The notes under the pieces are model-generated. The model did no database searches. It was given only the letters and a program-made list of their open reading frames with translations, and had not been told where the DNA came from. The position numbers and the translations under genes were made by a program. DNA of 64,000 nucleotides from Demequina zhanjiangensis (lineage in GTDB: Bacteria > Actinomycetota > Actinomycetes > Actinomycetales > Demequinaceae), in NCBI RefSeq assembly GCF_030418315.1, contig NZ_JAUHPV010000004.1, positions 62,001 through 126,000 on the forward strand, written 5' to 3'. Positions 17,535 through 27,086 of this stretch are shown here, piece by piece; position 1 is the stretch's first letter; every line of letters starts with the position of its first letter.

Positions 17535-18767
17535 ATGGGGGCGGAAGCGGTCGCGCAGCTTGAGAGCGAGGTGCGCGCACAGATTCGTTCGCGTGGCGTC
17601 GACCCGTTGCGTGATCGTGAGGGCGTGCGCGCCTTGGTTGATGAGGCGCTCGCGGCGTGGGAGGAGCGCGCGCTTCAGGGCGTCGTGCCGTCAGTTGAGG
17701 ATCCCGAGTGGGCGACCCGGGCCGTGCTCGCGAACGTCGCCGGTCTCGGGCCGTTGCAGCAGTACCTCGACGATCCAGAGGTGGAAGAGATCTGGATCAA
17801 CTCGCCGACCAGCGTGTTCGTCGCACGCCGCGGAGTCGCCGAGCTCACCACCACGATCTTGTCCGCCGCACAGGTGCGCGACCTGGTCGAGCAGATGCTC
17901 AAGGTGTCGGGCCGCCGCCTTGACCTGTCGAGCCCATTCGTCGACGCATCGCTTCCTGGCGGAGAGCGCCTGCATGTGGTCATTCCGGATGTCACTCGCC
18001 TCCACTGGTCGGTGAACATCCGCAAGTACATCGCTCGCGCCAGCCATCCCGACGACCTGGTCGCTCTCGGCTCGCTCACGCCCGCCGCCGCGCGGTTCCT
18101 TGCCGCCGCGGTCAATGCAGGGCTCAACATCCTGGTCTCTGGCGCCACCCAGGCAGGCAAGACCACGGCCCTCAACGCGCTCGCGGGCTCCGTCCCGGCC
18201 CGCGAGCGCGTCGTCACCTGCGAAGAAGTGTTCGAACTGTCGCTTCCCTTGCGCGACGTGGTCGGTCTTCAGTGTCGGCAGCCGTCGCTTGAGGGGACAG
18301 GGGAGATCGCCCTCCGACGCCTCGTGAAGGAGGCGCTGCGCATGAGGCCCGACCGGTTGATCATCGGCGAGGTGCGCGAGGCCGAGTCGCTCGACATGCT
18401 GATCGCCTTGAACGCGGGAGTGCCTGGCATGTGCACGCTTCACGCGAACTCCGCGCGAGACGCGATCACCAAGATGTGCACGCTGCCGCTTCTCGCGGGG
18501 GACAACGTCACGGCGGCCTTCGTCGTGCCGACGGTCGCCTCGGCGATCGACCTGGTGGTCCACCTCGATCGCGACGCCCGCGGACGTCGCCAAGTCGTTG
18601 AGATCGTCGGGGTGCCCGGTCGGGTCGAGGCGGGGATCATCGAGACCTCCGACCTGTTCCACCGCGTCGACGGCGAGCTCGTGAGGGGAAGCGGCGAACC
18701 TCCGCACGCGGAACGGCTCGCTGGACTCGGTGGCCTTGGCCTCTCGCGCCACCCAGGTGGCGGCTGA
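17535..18767 (+). CDS. tadA: TadA/CpaF pilus assembly ATPase
   Basis: 410-aa secretion-type ATPase that powers assembly of Flp/Tad pili at the inner membrane. Walker A GATQAGKTT (residues 203-211), the Asp-box region RVVTCEEVFEL, Walker B region RPDRLIIGEVREAE and the His box GMCTLHANSA are all present. First gene of a tightly packed operon: stop overlaps the tadB start (TGATG). Start codon has no ribosome binding site but sits directly after a -10 box. Confidence 0.93.
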   Translation: MGAEAVAQLESEVRAQIRSRGVDPLRDREGVRALVDEALAAWEERALQGVVPSVEDPEWATRAVLANVAGLGPLQQYLDDPEVEEIWINSPTSVFVARRGVAELTTTILSAAQVRDLVEQMLKVSGRRLDLSSPFVDASLPGGERLHVVIPDVTRLHWSVNIRKYIARASHPDDLVALGSLTPAAARFLAAAVNAGLNILVSGATQAGKTTALNALAGSVPARERVVTCEEVFELSLPLRDVVGLQCRQPSLEGTGEIALRRLVKEALRMRPDRLIIGEVREAESLDMLIALNAGVPGMCTLHANSARDAITKMCTLPLLAGDNVTAAFVVPTVASAIDLVVHLDRDARGRRQVVEIVGVPGRVEAGIIETSDLFHRVDGELVRGSGEPPHAERLAGLGGLGLSRHPGGG

Positions 18768-19627
18768 TGGGCACGGTGCTCGGTCTGTCGCTCGGGGCAG
18801 GACTCTTCCTTGTCTGGTGGTCGACCTGGGTGGTGGAGCCGCGGTCCGCAAGGGCTGCTTCCCGGTGGTCCTCGCGCCTGTCCGATGACCTCGTGCAGTC
18901 GGGTGTGAGGGGCGTCGGTCCAGGAGGGCTCCTGTGGACTGCCGCGGGAACGGGACTGATGGCCATGGTGGTGACATGGGCGATGACAGGATCCGCAGTG
19001 ATCGCCGCCTGCTTCGCTGTGCTGGCCGCACGTGCGCCTGTCGCGCTCGTGCGCGCGCGGTCCCGGTCCCGTCGCGCGATGATGCGGGAGGTCTGGCCCG
19101 AAGCCGTCGACCACCTGGCATCCGGCATCCGTGCAGGGATGGCGCTGCCCGAAGCGCTCAGCCAGCTCGGCGAGCGCGGGCCGGAACCGCTGCGCGCGCC
19201 GTGCGCCGCCTTCGGCCGGGACTATCGCGCCTCAGGCAGGTTCGGGGACTGCCTCGATGCTCTGAAGGAGCGGCTCGCCGACCCCGTCGCCGACCGCATC
19301 GTCGAGGCGCTGCGGCTCACCAGGGAGGTCGGTGGCAGTGATGTCGGTTCGCTGCTGCGCACCCTGAGCGAGCTCCTGCGCGAGGACTCCCGCACTCGCG
19401 GCGAGCTGGAGGCGCGACAGAGCTGGACGGTCAACGCAGCCCGCCTGGCGAGTGCGGCTCCGTGGGTGGTCCTACTCGTCCTATCTATGCAGCCGCAGAA
19501 CGCCGCCGCCTATGACTCCGCGCGGGGCGTCACCGTTCTGGTGGCCGGTGGCGCTGCGACGATCGTCGCGTATCGGCTGATGATGCGGATCGGTCGCCTG
19601 CCCCAGGAGCAGCGGGTGATGCGATGA
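18767..19627 (+). CDS. tadB: TadB-like pilus assembly membrane protein
   Basis: 286-aa GspF-type membrane protein. Hydrophobic N-terminus (about 5-25 and 60-90), a cytoplasmic type II secretion F domain (about 110-230) including HLASGIRAGMALPEAL, and C-terminal helices. TadB and TadC form the inner-membrane platform on which TadA acts. Overlaps tadA by one base and tadC by four. Confidence 0.87.
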   Translation: MGTVLGLSLGAGLFLVWWSTWVVEPRSARAASRWSSRLSDDLVQSGVRGVGPGGLLWTAAGTGLMAMVVTWAMTGSAVIAACFAVLAARAPVALVRARSRSRRAMMREVWPEAVDHLASGIRAGMALPEALSQLGERGPEPLRAPCAAFGRDYRASGRFGDCLDALKERLADPVADRIVEALRLTREVGGSDVGSLLRTLSELLREDSRTRGELEARQSWTVNAARLASAAPWVVLLVLSMQPQNAAAYDSARGVTVLVAGGAATIVAYRLMMRIGRLPQEQRVMR

Positions 19628-20535
19628 CCGCGATCCTGCTCGGCGTCACCCTCGGCGCTGGTGTGCTGCTCGTTCACTCGTGGTGGCGTTCGCGGACGCC
19701 CAGCTTGCTTCAGCGTCTCGACCCCGCGCTGTCGCTCGGGCAGCAAGGTCGAGCCGACGACCTCGTCTCAGGTCCGCAGTTCGCAGCCCCACGGATCCTG
19801 GAGCCGATCGTGGCGGACGCGATCCGGGCGCTCGAACGGTGGGGGAGCTCCACCCTTGAGATCGAGCGCCGTCTCGCACGAGCAGGGCGCGCGGGCACCG
19901 CCGACCAGTACCGCGCCTCCCAGGTCGTCGCCGGAGCGCTTGGTCTCGCGGCGGGGATCGCGGTGTCGCTCGCGCTCGCCGCGACCCGAGGTTCACCGAT
20001 GCCTGCGCTCCTGGTCCTCACCCTCGCGTGCGCTGCGTCGGGGGTGCTCCTCGGAGATCGGATGCTCTCCCGCGCGATCACCGTTCGAGAGCGTCGACTC
20101 ACCGCCGAGCTCCCCGCGATCGCCGAGCTGCTCGCGCTCTCGGTCTCGGCAGGAGAGGGCGCGCTCGGCGCGCTCGAGAGGGTCAGCAGGATCGCCTCCG
20201 GGCCCATGGCGGAGGAGATCCTCGAGGTGCTGGCCCGCGCCAAGGCAGGCACACCGCTCCCCGAATCGCTCCGTCAGCTCAGCGACTCCACCGGAGTGCC
20301 GGCGGTCGAGCGCTTTGCGGAGGCCGTCGCCACCGCCATCGAGCGCGGCACACCGCTCGCCGGGGTCCTCAGAGCGCAGGCGGGCGACGTGCGTGCCGCA
20401 GGGCAGCAGGAACTGATGGAGGACGGAGGGCGGCGAGAGATCCTCATGATGGTCCCCGTCATCTTCCTCATCCTCCCCGTGACAGTCCTCTTCGCCGCCT
20501 TCCCTGGGCTGGCCGCGCTGAGGCTCGAACTGTGA
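19624..20535 (+). CDS. tadC: TadC-like pilus assembly membrane protein
   Basis: 303-aa second platform protein, GspF-like domain about 150-270 (ELPAIAELLALSVSAGEGAL, then AKAGTPLPESLRQLSDST) with membrane segments at the N-terminus, middle (about 100-140) and C-terminus (MMVPVIFLILPVTVLFAAF). Translation coupled to tadB by ATGA overlap. The Gly-x-Leu pattern in the F domain is that of the family. Confidence 0.87.
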   Translation: MTAILLGVTLGAGVLLVHSWWRSRTPSLLQRLDPALSLGQQGRADDLVSGPQFAAPRILEPIVADAIRALERWGSSTLEIERRLARAGRAGTADQYRASQVVAGALGLAAGIAVSLALAATRGSPMPALLVLTLACAASGVLLGDRMLSRAITVRERRLTAELPAIAELLALSVSAGEGALGALERVSRIASGPMAEEILEVLARAKAGTPLPESLRQLSDSTGVPAVERFAEAVATAIERGTPLAGVLRAQAGDVRAAGQQELMEDGGRREILMMVPVIFLILPVTVLFAAFPGLAALRLEL

Positions 20536-20545
20536 AGGAGAAGGC

Positions 20546-20737
20546 ATGACCACACTCACCAAGGCCTGGAACGCGCTTGGGCAACGCATGCGAGACCTCG
20601 ACGACCGTGGAGACGTGCCCGGCTGGGTCCTCATCACGCTCATGACGGCAGGGCTCGTGGCGGCCATCTGGGCTGTCGCCGGCCCAGCCCTCACGGGCCT
20701 GTTCACCGACGCGATCAACTCCGTCACCGGTGCGTGA
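20546..20737 (+). CDS. Flp-type pilin-like small protein
   Basis: 63 aa: a charged N-terminus (about 25 residues) and one membrane helix (GWVLITLMTAGLVAAIWAVA), ending in a short tail. Position between tadC and the TadE genes and the single-helix shape fit a Flp pilin subunit, but the usual Flp cleavage motif (Gly before a Glu five residues into the mature helix) is not clear. AAGGAG lies just upstream. It is the only pilin candidate here. Confidence 0.65.
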   Translation: MTTLTKAWNALGQRMRDLDDRGDVPGWVLITLMTAGLVAAIWAVAGPALTGLFTDAINSVTGA

Positions 20738-21113
20738 CCTCCGTAGTGATACGGGCAGCGTCATCGTCGAACAGCTGATGACGATGATCCTCGTCGTGGT
20801 GCTCGCGCTCGGCGTCCTCCAGGTCGCGCTCGCTGTGCACGTCCGTAACACCCTCATCGAGTCGGCCGCAGAGGGAGCGCGGCTCGCCGCCCGCGGCGAC
20901 CGTGAACTCGCCGACGGCGCCGCGCGTGCCGAGTCGCTCGCCCACGAGTCGCTCGGCGGGCTCGAGGTGAGCGCCGCCGCTGCAGACGCGACCATCGCAG
21001 GCATGCCCGCCGTCGAGGTCACCTTGACGGCGCCCGTACCCGTGCTCGGGCTCTGGGGCCCCGCCGAGTCCACGGTTCGCGGCACGGCCCTGCAGGAGCC
21101 GAGCAGTGGGTGA
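20730..21113 (+). CDS. TadE-like minor pilin
   Basis: 127-aa pseudopilin-like protein. SVIVEQLMTMILVVVLALGV near the N-terminus combines a Glu with a single hydrophobic helix, as in TadE. The rest is a small extracytoplasmic domain. GTG start overlaps the previous gene by 8 bp and its end overlaps the next, showing translational coupling. Confidence 0.78.
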   Translation: MRDLRSDTGSVIVEQLMTMILVVVLALGVLQVALAVHVRNTLIESAAEGARLAARGDRELADGAARAESLAHESLGGLEVSAAAADATIAGMPAVEVTLTAPVPVLGLWGPAESTVRGTALQEPSSG

Positions 21114-21600
21114 GGAAGCGGGCTTCGACACTCGTTGGGGCTGGGACGACACGGGCGGCGCGATGGTCGAGTTCCTCGCGATCTCGCTGGTACTGATCGT
21201 GCCTCTGATCTATCTGGTCATCACCCTGGGACTGGTGCAGGCGGCGGCGTACGCCGCCGAAGGTGCCGCCCGGGACGCGGCCAGGGCATCCGTGCTCGTC
21301 GGAGTTGAGGCGCTCGAGAACGGCGCCACCGACGGCGACGCGGGTGCAGCCGCCCAGGCCCGCGCGGAGGCTGCCCTCTCGGTCGCGCTCGCGGACTTCG
21401 CCGTCGATCCGACCCAGGCCGATCTCGCCACCTCCTGCTCTGCGAACCCGTGCTTCACGCCCGGATCGGATGTCACCGCGCGCGTGACCATCCGCGTGCC
21501 GCTCCCCGGAGTTCCCGGCTTCGTGTCGGATGCCGGGCTCGCCGTCACGATCTCGTCCGAGTCGACCATGCCCGTCGACTCCCTCGGAGACGGACGATGA
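21106..21600 (+). CDS. TadE-family pilus protein
   Basis: 164 aa with the TadE signature GGAMVEFLAISLVLIVPLIY (Glu near the start of the helix), then an Ala-rich region and an extracytoplasmic domain with two Cys (TSCSANPCF) that could form a disulfide. GTG start overlaps the upstream gene by 8 bp. Predicted minor pilin of the Tad apparatus. Confidence 0.85.
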   Translation: MGEEAGFDTRWGWDDTGGAMVEFLAISLVLIVPLIYLVITLGLVQAAAYAAEGAARDAARASVLVGVEALENGATDGDAGAAAQARAEAALSVALADFAVDPTQADLATSCSANPCFTPGSDVTARVTIRVPLPGVPGFVSDAGLAVTISSESTMPVDSLGDGR

Positions 21601-22070
21601 CCCTGCGACGGCTTCCTGGTGTGAGTGCGGACGATGAGGCCGGCAACGTCACCCTCCTCTCGCTAGGCCTGCTTGTCCTGCTGCTCTCGCTGATCCTGGT
21701 GATCGCCTCCGCGACTGCCGTACAGCTCACGCGCGTGCGCCTTCTGCACCTCGCCGACGAGCTCGCCCTCGATGCCGCCGACTCGCTCGACCTCGACGCG
21801 TACTACCGAGGCGACATCGCAGACCTGGATGACGGCACCGTGCTGCTCGGCGAGCAAAGGATGCAGGCGACGGTTGCGGATCACCTTGGCGACGCGAGCG
21901 ATCGGCACGGCCTCGAAGGTGCCCAAGCAGTGCTGGTGGCCACGCCCGACGGCGCCACCGCCGTCGTCCAAGTGCAGGTCACCGTCGACCCTCTGTTCGG
22001 CGTCTCCGCCCTGCTTCCGTTCACCGACGGGATCACCCTCACCGCCGAGTCCTCGGCCCGCGCGTCATGA
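21597..22070 (+). CDS. TadG-like (Flp pilus-assembly) protein
   Basis: 157 aa. DEAGNVTLLSLGLLVLLLSL is the N-terminal motif of TadG/TadE-like proteins, with one membrane helix and a short extracytoplasmic part. Shorter than full TadG proteins, lacking a von Willebrand-type domain. Start ATG 21597 overlaps the previous stop (ATGA). Last gene of the cluster; no prepilin peptidase or TadZ gene is in the window. Confidence 0.72.
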   Translation: MTLRRLPGVSADDEAGNVTLLSLGLLVLLLSLILVIASATAVQLTRVRLLHLADELALDAADSLDLDAYYRGDIADLDDGTVLLGEQRMQATVADHLGDASDRHGLEGAQAVLVATPDGATAVVQVQVTVDPLFGVSALLPFTDGITLTAESSARAS

Positions 22071-22202
22071 CAGGTCACCCACCTCACGTGGGGTCTGCGG
22101 CGGGTGTGGGATAGGAGTAGACGAGCCTGCGAAGACGCAGGATCGCCGGTGGTGCGGCACGCACCCCGCGCGCCTCACCACCCTCCGGGGAGGAGAGGAA
22201 CG

Positions 22203-23045
22203 ATGCGCAAGTTAGCAGTACCGATAGTCGGAGCAGCGCTCATCGCAGCGATGCTCGCGACACCCGCCCTCGCCAAGGGCGGACCGCCCACCGGAGTCGA
22301 GACAGGCAACAACCTGTCCGTCCCGGCCATCTTCGTCACCGCCGACGGTACGACCATCCCCAGCACGGCGCCCGGACTCCGCGCGCCCTGCGACTGGACG
22401 TCGTACGCACCCGGCTGGGACGGAGCGCTCCCCATCGCTGAGGGACTCCCGAATGCCGGCTACTGGCTGCAGAAGACCGCAGCCACCTGGGGCGCGTCAT
22501 GCGCCGTCGCCAGCAGCGCACAGGTGACGCTCGACTGGGGTGACAACCTCACCGGCACCACCGCGCTCAAGGCAGGCAAGACCATCCGTGTGGAGGTAGG
22601 CCTGTTCGCCAACGGTGCGGCAGCGGCCACCGGCTACACGATCGACAACCTGTCGGAGGAGGGCGTGCCCGACCGTCTCGCGGTCTACGGCACCAACGAC
22701 GCCGACGGCACCGCCATGACGCCTCGCGTGTGGGATCACGACGCGACGTTCACCATCGCGACCGTTCCCACGGACGGCAGTGCACCCGCCTCCTTCACGA
22801 TCCCCGCGTCCGCGGAGATCAACTCCATGGGAGCCGTGGTCTACGGCTTCAACTGGGGTCAGAAGGGCGACTTCGCCGCGGCAGGCGACTACGCGATCAC
22901 GTTCACCGTCTCCGACGACACCACGATCGGCGCCGTCCAGGACTGGAACGCGGACACGATGACGAGGACCGACCACGCGGTGACCCTCGACATCACGCTC
23001 AGCCCGAAGGCAGGAGGAGGAGGGGGCGGCGGCAGGGGCCGCTAG
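22203..23045 (+). CDS. Secreted protein of unknown function
   Basis: 280 aa with a clear signal peptide (MRKLAVPIVGAALIAAMLA, cleavage after ALA) and a beta-rich body containing one Cys pair (about 59 and 100 of the precursor). The C-terminus is a run of seven Gly followed by RGR; there is no LPxTG or membrane anchor. AGGAGAGG precedes the ATG. It follows the pilus genes by 132 bp and could be a surface-associated or pilus-related product, but that is guilt by position. No family recognised. Confidence 0.7.
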   Translation: MRKLAVPIVGAALIAAMLATPALAKGGPPTGVETGNNLSVPAIFVTADGTTIPSTAPGLRAPCDWTSYAPGWDGALPIAEGLPNAGYWLQKTAATWGASCAVASSAQVTLDWGDNLTGTTALKAGKTIRVEVGLFANGAAAATGYTIDNLSEEGVPDRLAVYGTNDADGTAMTPRVWDHDATFTIATVPTDGSAPASFTIPASAEINSMGAVVYGFNWGQKGDFAAAGDYAITFTVSDDTTIGAVQDWNADTMTRTDHAVTLDITLSPKAGGGGGGGRGR

Positions 23046-23072
23046 GCCCTGCAGACCCGCTGCTGGGATCGC

Positions 23073-24368
23073 CTACGACGCGTCGGCGGTCTCAGCAGCG
23101 TCGACCGCCTCCGACCAGGCATCGTCAGCGCTGGTGTTGCCCACCGCGACGTCCGCGAGGACGAGCTCCACTGCCGTGCGCACGTTGATGTTCTTCTGCG
23201 CGTAGTAGATGGAGCCGGTGAGGTCCTCTGCCGTCTTCGTGAAGATCGAGCCCACGGGCGCGTTGTTGAAGAACGGGTTGGAGAAGGCCTGGATGCCCTC
23301 GTCCACGTAGAGCGCCGGGGTGGCGGGCAGCGCACCGACCGACTGGAAGCGCGCGAGCTGCTGCTCGTCCTCCATCAGCCACTGCAGGAACTCGTAGGCG
23401 GCCGCGGTCGTCGCCTCGTCGGACTGGGCGGGCATCGTGTAGAAGTTCGCCGCCCAGTTGCCGCCCTCGCCGGGGATGTCCATGACGTCCCACTGGCCGG
23501 AGAAGTCCTCGGGTGCGTTCTGCTCGACATAGGCGAGCATCCACGAGGGGCACAGAACCGTGGCGAAGGTGCCGTCGTACAGGCCTGCGGTCCACTCGTC
23601 GGTCCACTGCGCGACGTTCGCGGAGATGCCAGCGGATGCGGCGGCGACAGCCGTGCCGAACGGGGCCTCGACGCCGTCCATGGCGAGCGCGTTGTCCGTG
23701 TCGTAGTAGCTGACGCCGGCCTGCATGAGCAGCGGGTTGAGGAGGCTCGTGGTGCTGTCCACGAATGCGGTGCCCGTCTCTCCGGTGTACTGCTCGCCGA
23801 CGCTGATGAAGCCTTCCCAGGAGTCGCCCATGAGGGTGGAGAGCGCGTCGCGGTCACCGGTGAGGCCGGCGTCTTCGAGCAGGTCGCGGCGGTAGCACAG
23901 CGCGAGCCCTGAGACCGAGGCGGGCAGTCCGATGGTGCCGGAGCCGTTGGCATTCGTGGCCTCGGCCCACGCCCACGGCAGCACGGTGGACTCGTACTCG
24001 GCGGCGCCCAGGTCCAGCAGGTTGACGAACCCGTCCGACTGGCCCACGAAGGTAGGCATGTACGCCTCGTCGAGCACGGCGATGGTCGGGGCGCCGGTGC
24101 CGGCGACGAGCGCGCTCTGAAGCCCGTCGTGCAGGTCGGCGTACGACTGCTGCTCGACCGCGATGGTGACGTTCGGGTTGTCGGCCATGTACTGCTCGGC
24201 GAGCGGCTCGATGCCGATGTCTCCGACTGTGGCGACGGAGATCGTCACGGGCTCGGCCGAGGCCGAGGGGGATGCGGACGTGTCGGTGCCGTCTCCGGTG
24301 CAGGCGCTCAGCACGAGCACTCCCGCCAGGGTGGTCGCCGCGACGCCGGTCGCAGTCCTCCAGGTCAT
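23073..24368 (-). CDS. Sugar-type ABC transporter substrate-binding lipoprotein
   Basis: 431-aa family 1 extracellular solute-binding protein. Lipoprotein signal with lipobox LSAC (Cys at about 23) and a Ser/Ala/Asp linker, then a two-lobed binding fold with motifs such as GLPASVSGLALCYRRDLLEDAG and GEGGNWAANFYTMPAQ. Such proteins deliver oligosaccharides to ABC permeases. No permease or ATPase gene is adjacent, so the partner must be elsewhere. A possible -10 TACAGT lies at 24415-24420 on the minus strand. Confidence 0.88.
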   Translation of the reverse strand: MTWRTATGVAATTLAGVLVLSACTGDGTDTSASPSASAEPVTISVATVGDIGIEPLAEQYMADNPNVTIAVEQQSYADLHDGLQSALVAGTGAPTIAVLDEAYMPTFVGQSDGFVNLLDLGAAEYESTVLPWAWAEATNANGSGTIGLPASVSGLALCYRRDLLEDAGLTGDRDALSTLMGDSWEGFISVGEQYTGETGTAFVDSTTSLLNPLLMQAGVSYYDTDNALAMDGVEAPFGTAVAAASAGISANVAQWTDEWTAGLYDGTFATVLCPSWMLAYVEQNAPEDFSGQWDVMDIPGEGGNWAANFYTMPAQSDEATTAAAYEFLQWLMEDEQQLARFQSVGALPATPALYVDEGIQAFSNPFFNNAPVGSIFTKTAEDLTGSIYYAQKNINVRTAVELVLADVAVGNTSADDAWSEAVDAAETADAS

Positions 24369-24543
24369 CCGTTCGCTCCCTCATCAGTTCTCGCGCCGGT
24401 GAGGCGCACCCCCTCACTGTAGTAGCGAGCAGGCGTGACATCGCCCGCGTGGGGGTCGGGCTGACATGTGTGCAACGCCTGGGGAGGGGGAGGCGTTGCC
24501 AGGGCGAAGGGGTACGCGAGCGGGCTCGTCGGGCGCCGGATCC

Positions 24544-24557
24544 GGACCCTAGGTACC
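24544..24557. promoter_or_regulatory. Secondary GGACC-CTA-GGTACC site upstream of pflB
   Basis: A looser inverted repeat 30 bp upstream of the main site, about three helical turns away, as expected for a second dimer of the same regulator. Weak on its own. Confidence 0.35.
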
Positions 24558-24573
24558 GTGGTGAAACGAACCG

Positions 24574-24587
24574 GGGCCAAAGGTCCC
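24574..24587 (+). promoter_or_regulatory. DosR-like activator site of pflB
   Basis: GGGCCAAAGGTCCC. Its centre is 30.5 bp before the putative -10 TATTTT (24611), near -42 of the expected transcript, the class II activator position. It shares AAGGTCCC with sites before the OFA transporter and adhE genes. Compared with the mycobacterial DosR/DevR consensus (GGGACTWWAGTCCC) it matches 11 of 14 positions; the actual regulator is unknown. Confidence 0.6.
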
Positions 24588-24726
24588 GAGAATTAGTGAA
24601 CACGCCGTTCTATTTTGGTTTTGGACATGCGGTCGACCGGACCGTGTGGTCGCAGCCTCGACGGGGTCCAGAACCGCCGGGGAGAGAAGAGGCCTTACCG
24701 GGCCTCGAGCGTGAGGAGTTCCGCCA

Positions 24727-26997
24727 ATGACCATCACTTCCCCCACCGGCGCTGACCTCGACGCCGTCCGCGAGCACGCATGGCGTGGTTTCACGTCCGG
24801 CCCGTGGCGCGACGCGATCAACGTCCGTGACTTCATCCAGCTGAACTACACCCCGTACGACGGCGACGACTCGTTCCTCGCCGGCCCGACGGAGCGCACC
24901 ACGGGTGTGTGGGAGAAGCTGTCGGCGATGTTCCCGGAGGAGCGCGAGAAGGGCGTCTACGACGTCGACTACGAGACCCCGGCCACCATCACCGCGCACA
25001 AGCCCGGCTACATCGACCAGGACAACGAGGTCATCGTCGGCCTCCAGACCGACGCCCCGCTGAAGCGCGCGATCATGCCGTTCGGCGGATGGCGCATGGT
25101 CGTCAAGGAGCTCGAGACCTACGGCTACCCGGTCCTTCCGGAGCTTGAGGAGACCTTCTCCAAGTACCGCAAGACGCACAACGACGGCGTCTTCGACGCG
25201 TACCCCCCGAACGTTCGCGCCGCCCGCTCGTCGCACATCGTCACGGGTCTGCCCGACGCCTACGGTCGCGGCCGCATCATCGGTGACTACCGCCGCGTCG
25301 CCCTCTACGGCGTCGACGCCCTGATCGAGGGCAAGAAGGTCGAGCGCATGTCGCTCGACATGGAGCGCTCCACCGAGGACATCATCCGCGACCGCGAGGA
25401 GAACTCGGAGCAGATCAAGGCTCTGAAGGAGCTCAAGCAGATGGCGGCCTCCTACGGCTTCGACATCTCGGGCCCCGCGACCACCGCCAAGGAGGCCGTG
25501 CAGTGGCTGTACTTCGGCTACCTGGCTGCGGTGAAGGAGCAGAACGGCGCCGCCATGTCGCTGGGCCGCACCTCCACCTTCCTCGACATCTTCATCGAGC
25601 GTGACATCGCCGACGGCACCCTCAACGAGTCCGAGGCGCAGGAGATCATCGACGACTTCGTGATCAAGCTGCGCATCGTCCGCTTCCTCCGCACCCCCGA
25701 GTACGACTCGCTGTTCTCCGGCGACCCGACGTGGGTCACCGAGTCCATCGGCGGCATCGGCACGGACGGTCGCTCGCTCGTGACGCGCACCTCGTTCCGC
25801 TTCCTGCAGACGCTGTACAACATCGGCCCGGCCCCCGAGCCGAACCTCACGGTGCTGTGGAGCGACAAGCTGCCCCAGGGCTTCAAGGAGTACTGCGCCA
25901 AGGTCTCGATCGACACCTCGTCGATCCAGTACGAGGCCGACGACCTGCTCCGCGACCAGTGCGGTGACGACGCGGCGATCGCCTGCTGCGTGTCCGGCAT
26001 GGAGGTCGGCAAGCAGATGCAGTTCTTCGGCGCTCGCGTCAACCTGGCCAAGGGCCTCCTCTACGCGATCAACGGTGGCCGCGACGAGGTCTCCGGCAAG
26101 CAGGTCTCGCCGGTCACCCCGGCGGTCGAGGGCGACGTGCTCGACTTCGACGACGTGATGGCGAAGTTCGACGTCTTCATGGACTGGCTGGCCGAGACGT
26201 ACGTGGACGCGCTGAACTGCATCCACTACATGCACGACAAGTACGCGTACGAGCGCATCGAGATGGCGCTTCACGACCGCGAGATCCTGCGCACCATGGC
26301 CTGCGGCATCGCCGGCCTCTCGGTCGCGACCGACTCGCTCGCCGCCATCAAGTACGCCAAGGTCACGCCGGTTCGCGACGAGACCGGCCTCGTGGTCGAC
26401 TACAAGACCGAGGGCGAGTACCCGGCCTACGGCAACGACGACGACCGTGCGGACGACATCGCGGTGGACCTGGTGCACCGCTTCATGGAGAAGGTGCGCA
26501 AGCAGCCCACCTACCGCAACGCCAAGCACACCCAGTCGGTGCTGACGATCACCTCGAACGTGGTCTACGGCAAGGCGACGGGCAACACGCCCGACGGTCG
26601 CCGCGCCGGCGAGCCCTTCGCCCCGGGTGCCAACCCCATGAACGGCCGCGACAACCACGGCATCATGGCGTCGGCCCTCTCCGTCGCGAAGCTGCCCTAC
26701 GACGACGCTCAGGACGGCATCTCGCTCACCACCTCCGTGGTCCCCTCGGGCCTCGGTCGTGACAAGTCCGAGCAGATCAAGAACCTGGTCGGCGTGCTGG
26801 ACGCCTACACCGTGTCCTCCGGCTTCCACATGAACGTCAACGTGCTCAACCGCGAGACGCTCGAGGACGCCATGGAGCACCCGGAGAACTACCCGCAGCT
26901 CACCATCCGTGTGAGCGGCTACGCGGTGAACTTCGTCCGCCTGACGCGTGAGCAGCAGATGGACGTCCTCTCCCGTACGTTCCACGCGGGCCTGTAA
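24727..26997 (+). CDS. pflB: Pyruvate formate-lyase
   Basis: 756-aa glycyl-radical enzyme converting pyruvate and CoA to acetyl-CoA and formate in anaerobic metabolism. The adjacent active-site cysteines are in AIACCVSGM (Cys420-Cys421) and the radical-bearing glycine in RVSGYAVNF (Gly731), both in the canonical positions relative to a length very close to E. coli PflB (760). Start ATG is near a GAGG (24714-24717). Followed by a strong hairpin and then the activase gene. Probably induced without oxygen through the upstream site. Confidence 0.97.
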   Translation: MTITSPTGADLDAVREHAWRGFTSGPWRDAINVRDFIQLNYTPYDGDDSFLAGPTERTTGVWEKLSAMFPEEREKGVYDVDYETPATITAHKPGYIDQDNEVIVGLQTDAPLKRAIMPFGGWRMVVKELETYGYPVLPELEETFSKYRKTHNDGVFDAYPPNVRAARSSHIVTGLPDAYGRGRIIGDYRRVALYGVDALIEGKKVERMSLDMERSTEDIIRDREENSEQIKALKELKQMAASYGFDISGPATTAKEAVQWLYFGYLAAVKEQNGAAMSLGRTSTFLDIFIERDIADGTLNESEAQEIIDDFVIKLRIVRFLRTPEYDSLFSGDPTWVTESIGGIGTDGRSLVTRTSFRFLQTLYNIGPAPEPNLTVLWSDKLPQGFKEYCAKVSIDTSSIQYEADDLLRDQCGDDAAIACCVSGMEVGKQMQFFGARVNLAKGLLYAINGGRDEVSGKQVSPVTPAVEGDVLDFDDVMAKFDVFMDWLAETYVDALNCIHYMHDKYAYERIEMALHDREILRTMACGIAGLSVATDSLAAIKYAKVTPVRDETGLVVDYKTEGEYPAYGNDDDRADDIAVDLVHRFMEKVRKQPTYRNAKHTQSVLTITSNVVYGKATGNTPDGRRAGEPFAPGANPMNGRDNHGIMASALSVAKLPYDDAQDGISLTTSVVPSGLGRDKSEQIKNLVGVLDAYTVSSGFHMNVNVLNRETLEDAMEHPENYPQLTIRVSGYAVNFVRLTREQQMDVLSRTFHAGL

Positions 26998-27010
26998 GAC
27001 AGAATCAGGA

Positions 27011-27047
27011 GCGACGCCCCGCCCCTCGGTGGGCGGGGCGTCGCCCT
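27011..27047 (+). terminator. Terminator/attenuator between pflB and pflA
   Basis: Perfect 14-bp stem GCGACGCCCCGCCC (27011-27024) / GGGCGGGGCGTCGC (27031-27044), loop CTCGGT, followed by CCTTTC. Probably lowers pflA expression relative to pflB, a common arrangement because little activase is needed. Confidence 0.8.
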
Positions 27048-27086
27048 TTCTCCAGACAACTTCGACAAGGCGAGGAGATCCCCACC

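Larger units (their letters stand above)
24369..24726. other. Intergenic regulatory region between SBP gene and pflB
   Basis: 358 bases without a supported gene. Holds the promoter of the binding-protein gene (minus strand) and the pflB regulatory region: a candidate activator site at 24574-24587, a related GGACC..GGTACC at 24544-24557, a putative -10 TATTTT at 24611-24616, and about 100 bases of leader before the pflB start. Confidence 0.6.

Noticed and set aside
24610-26985. 791-aa minus-strand frame opposite pflB
   Set aside because: Mirror of a highly conserved plus-strand gene; low-complexity His/Val/Arg composition and no start signal.
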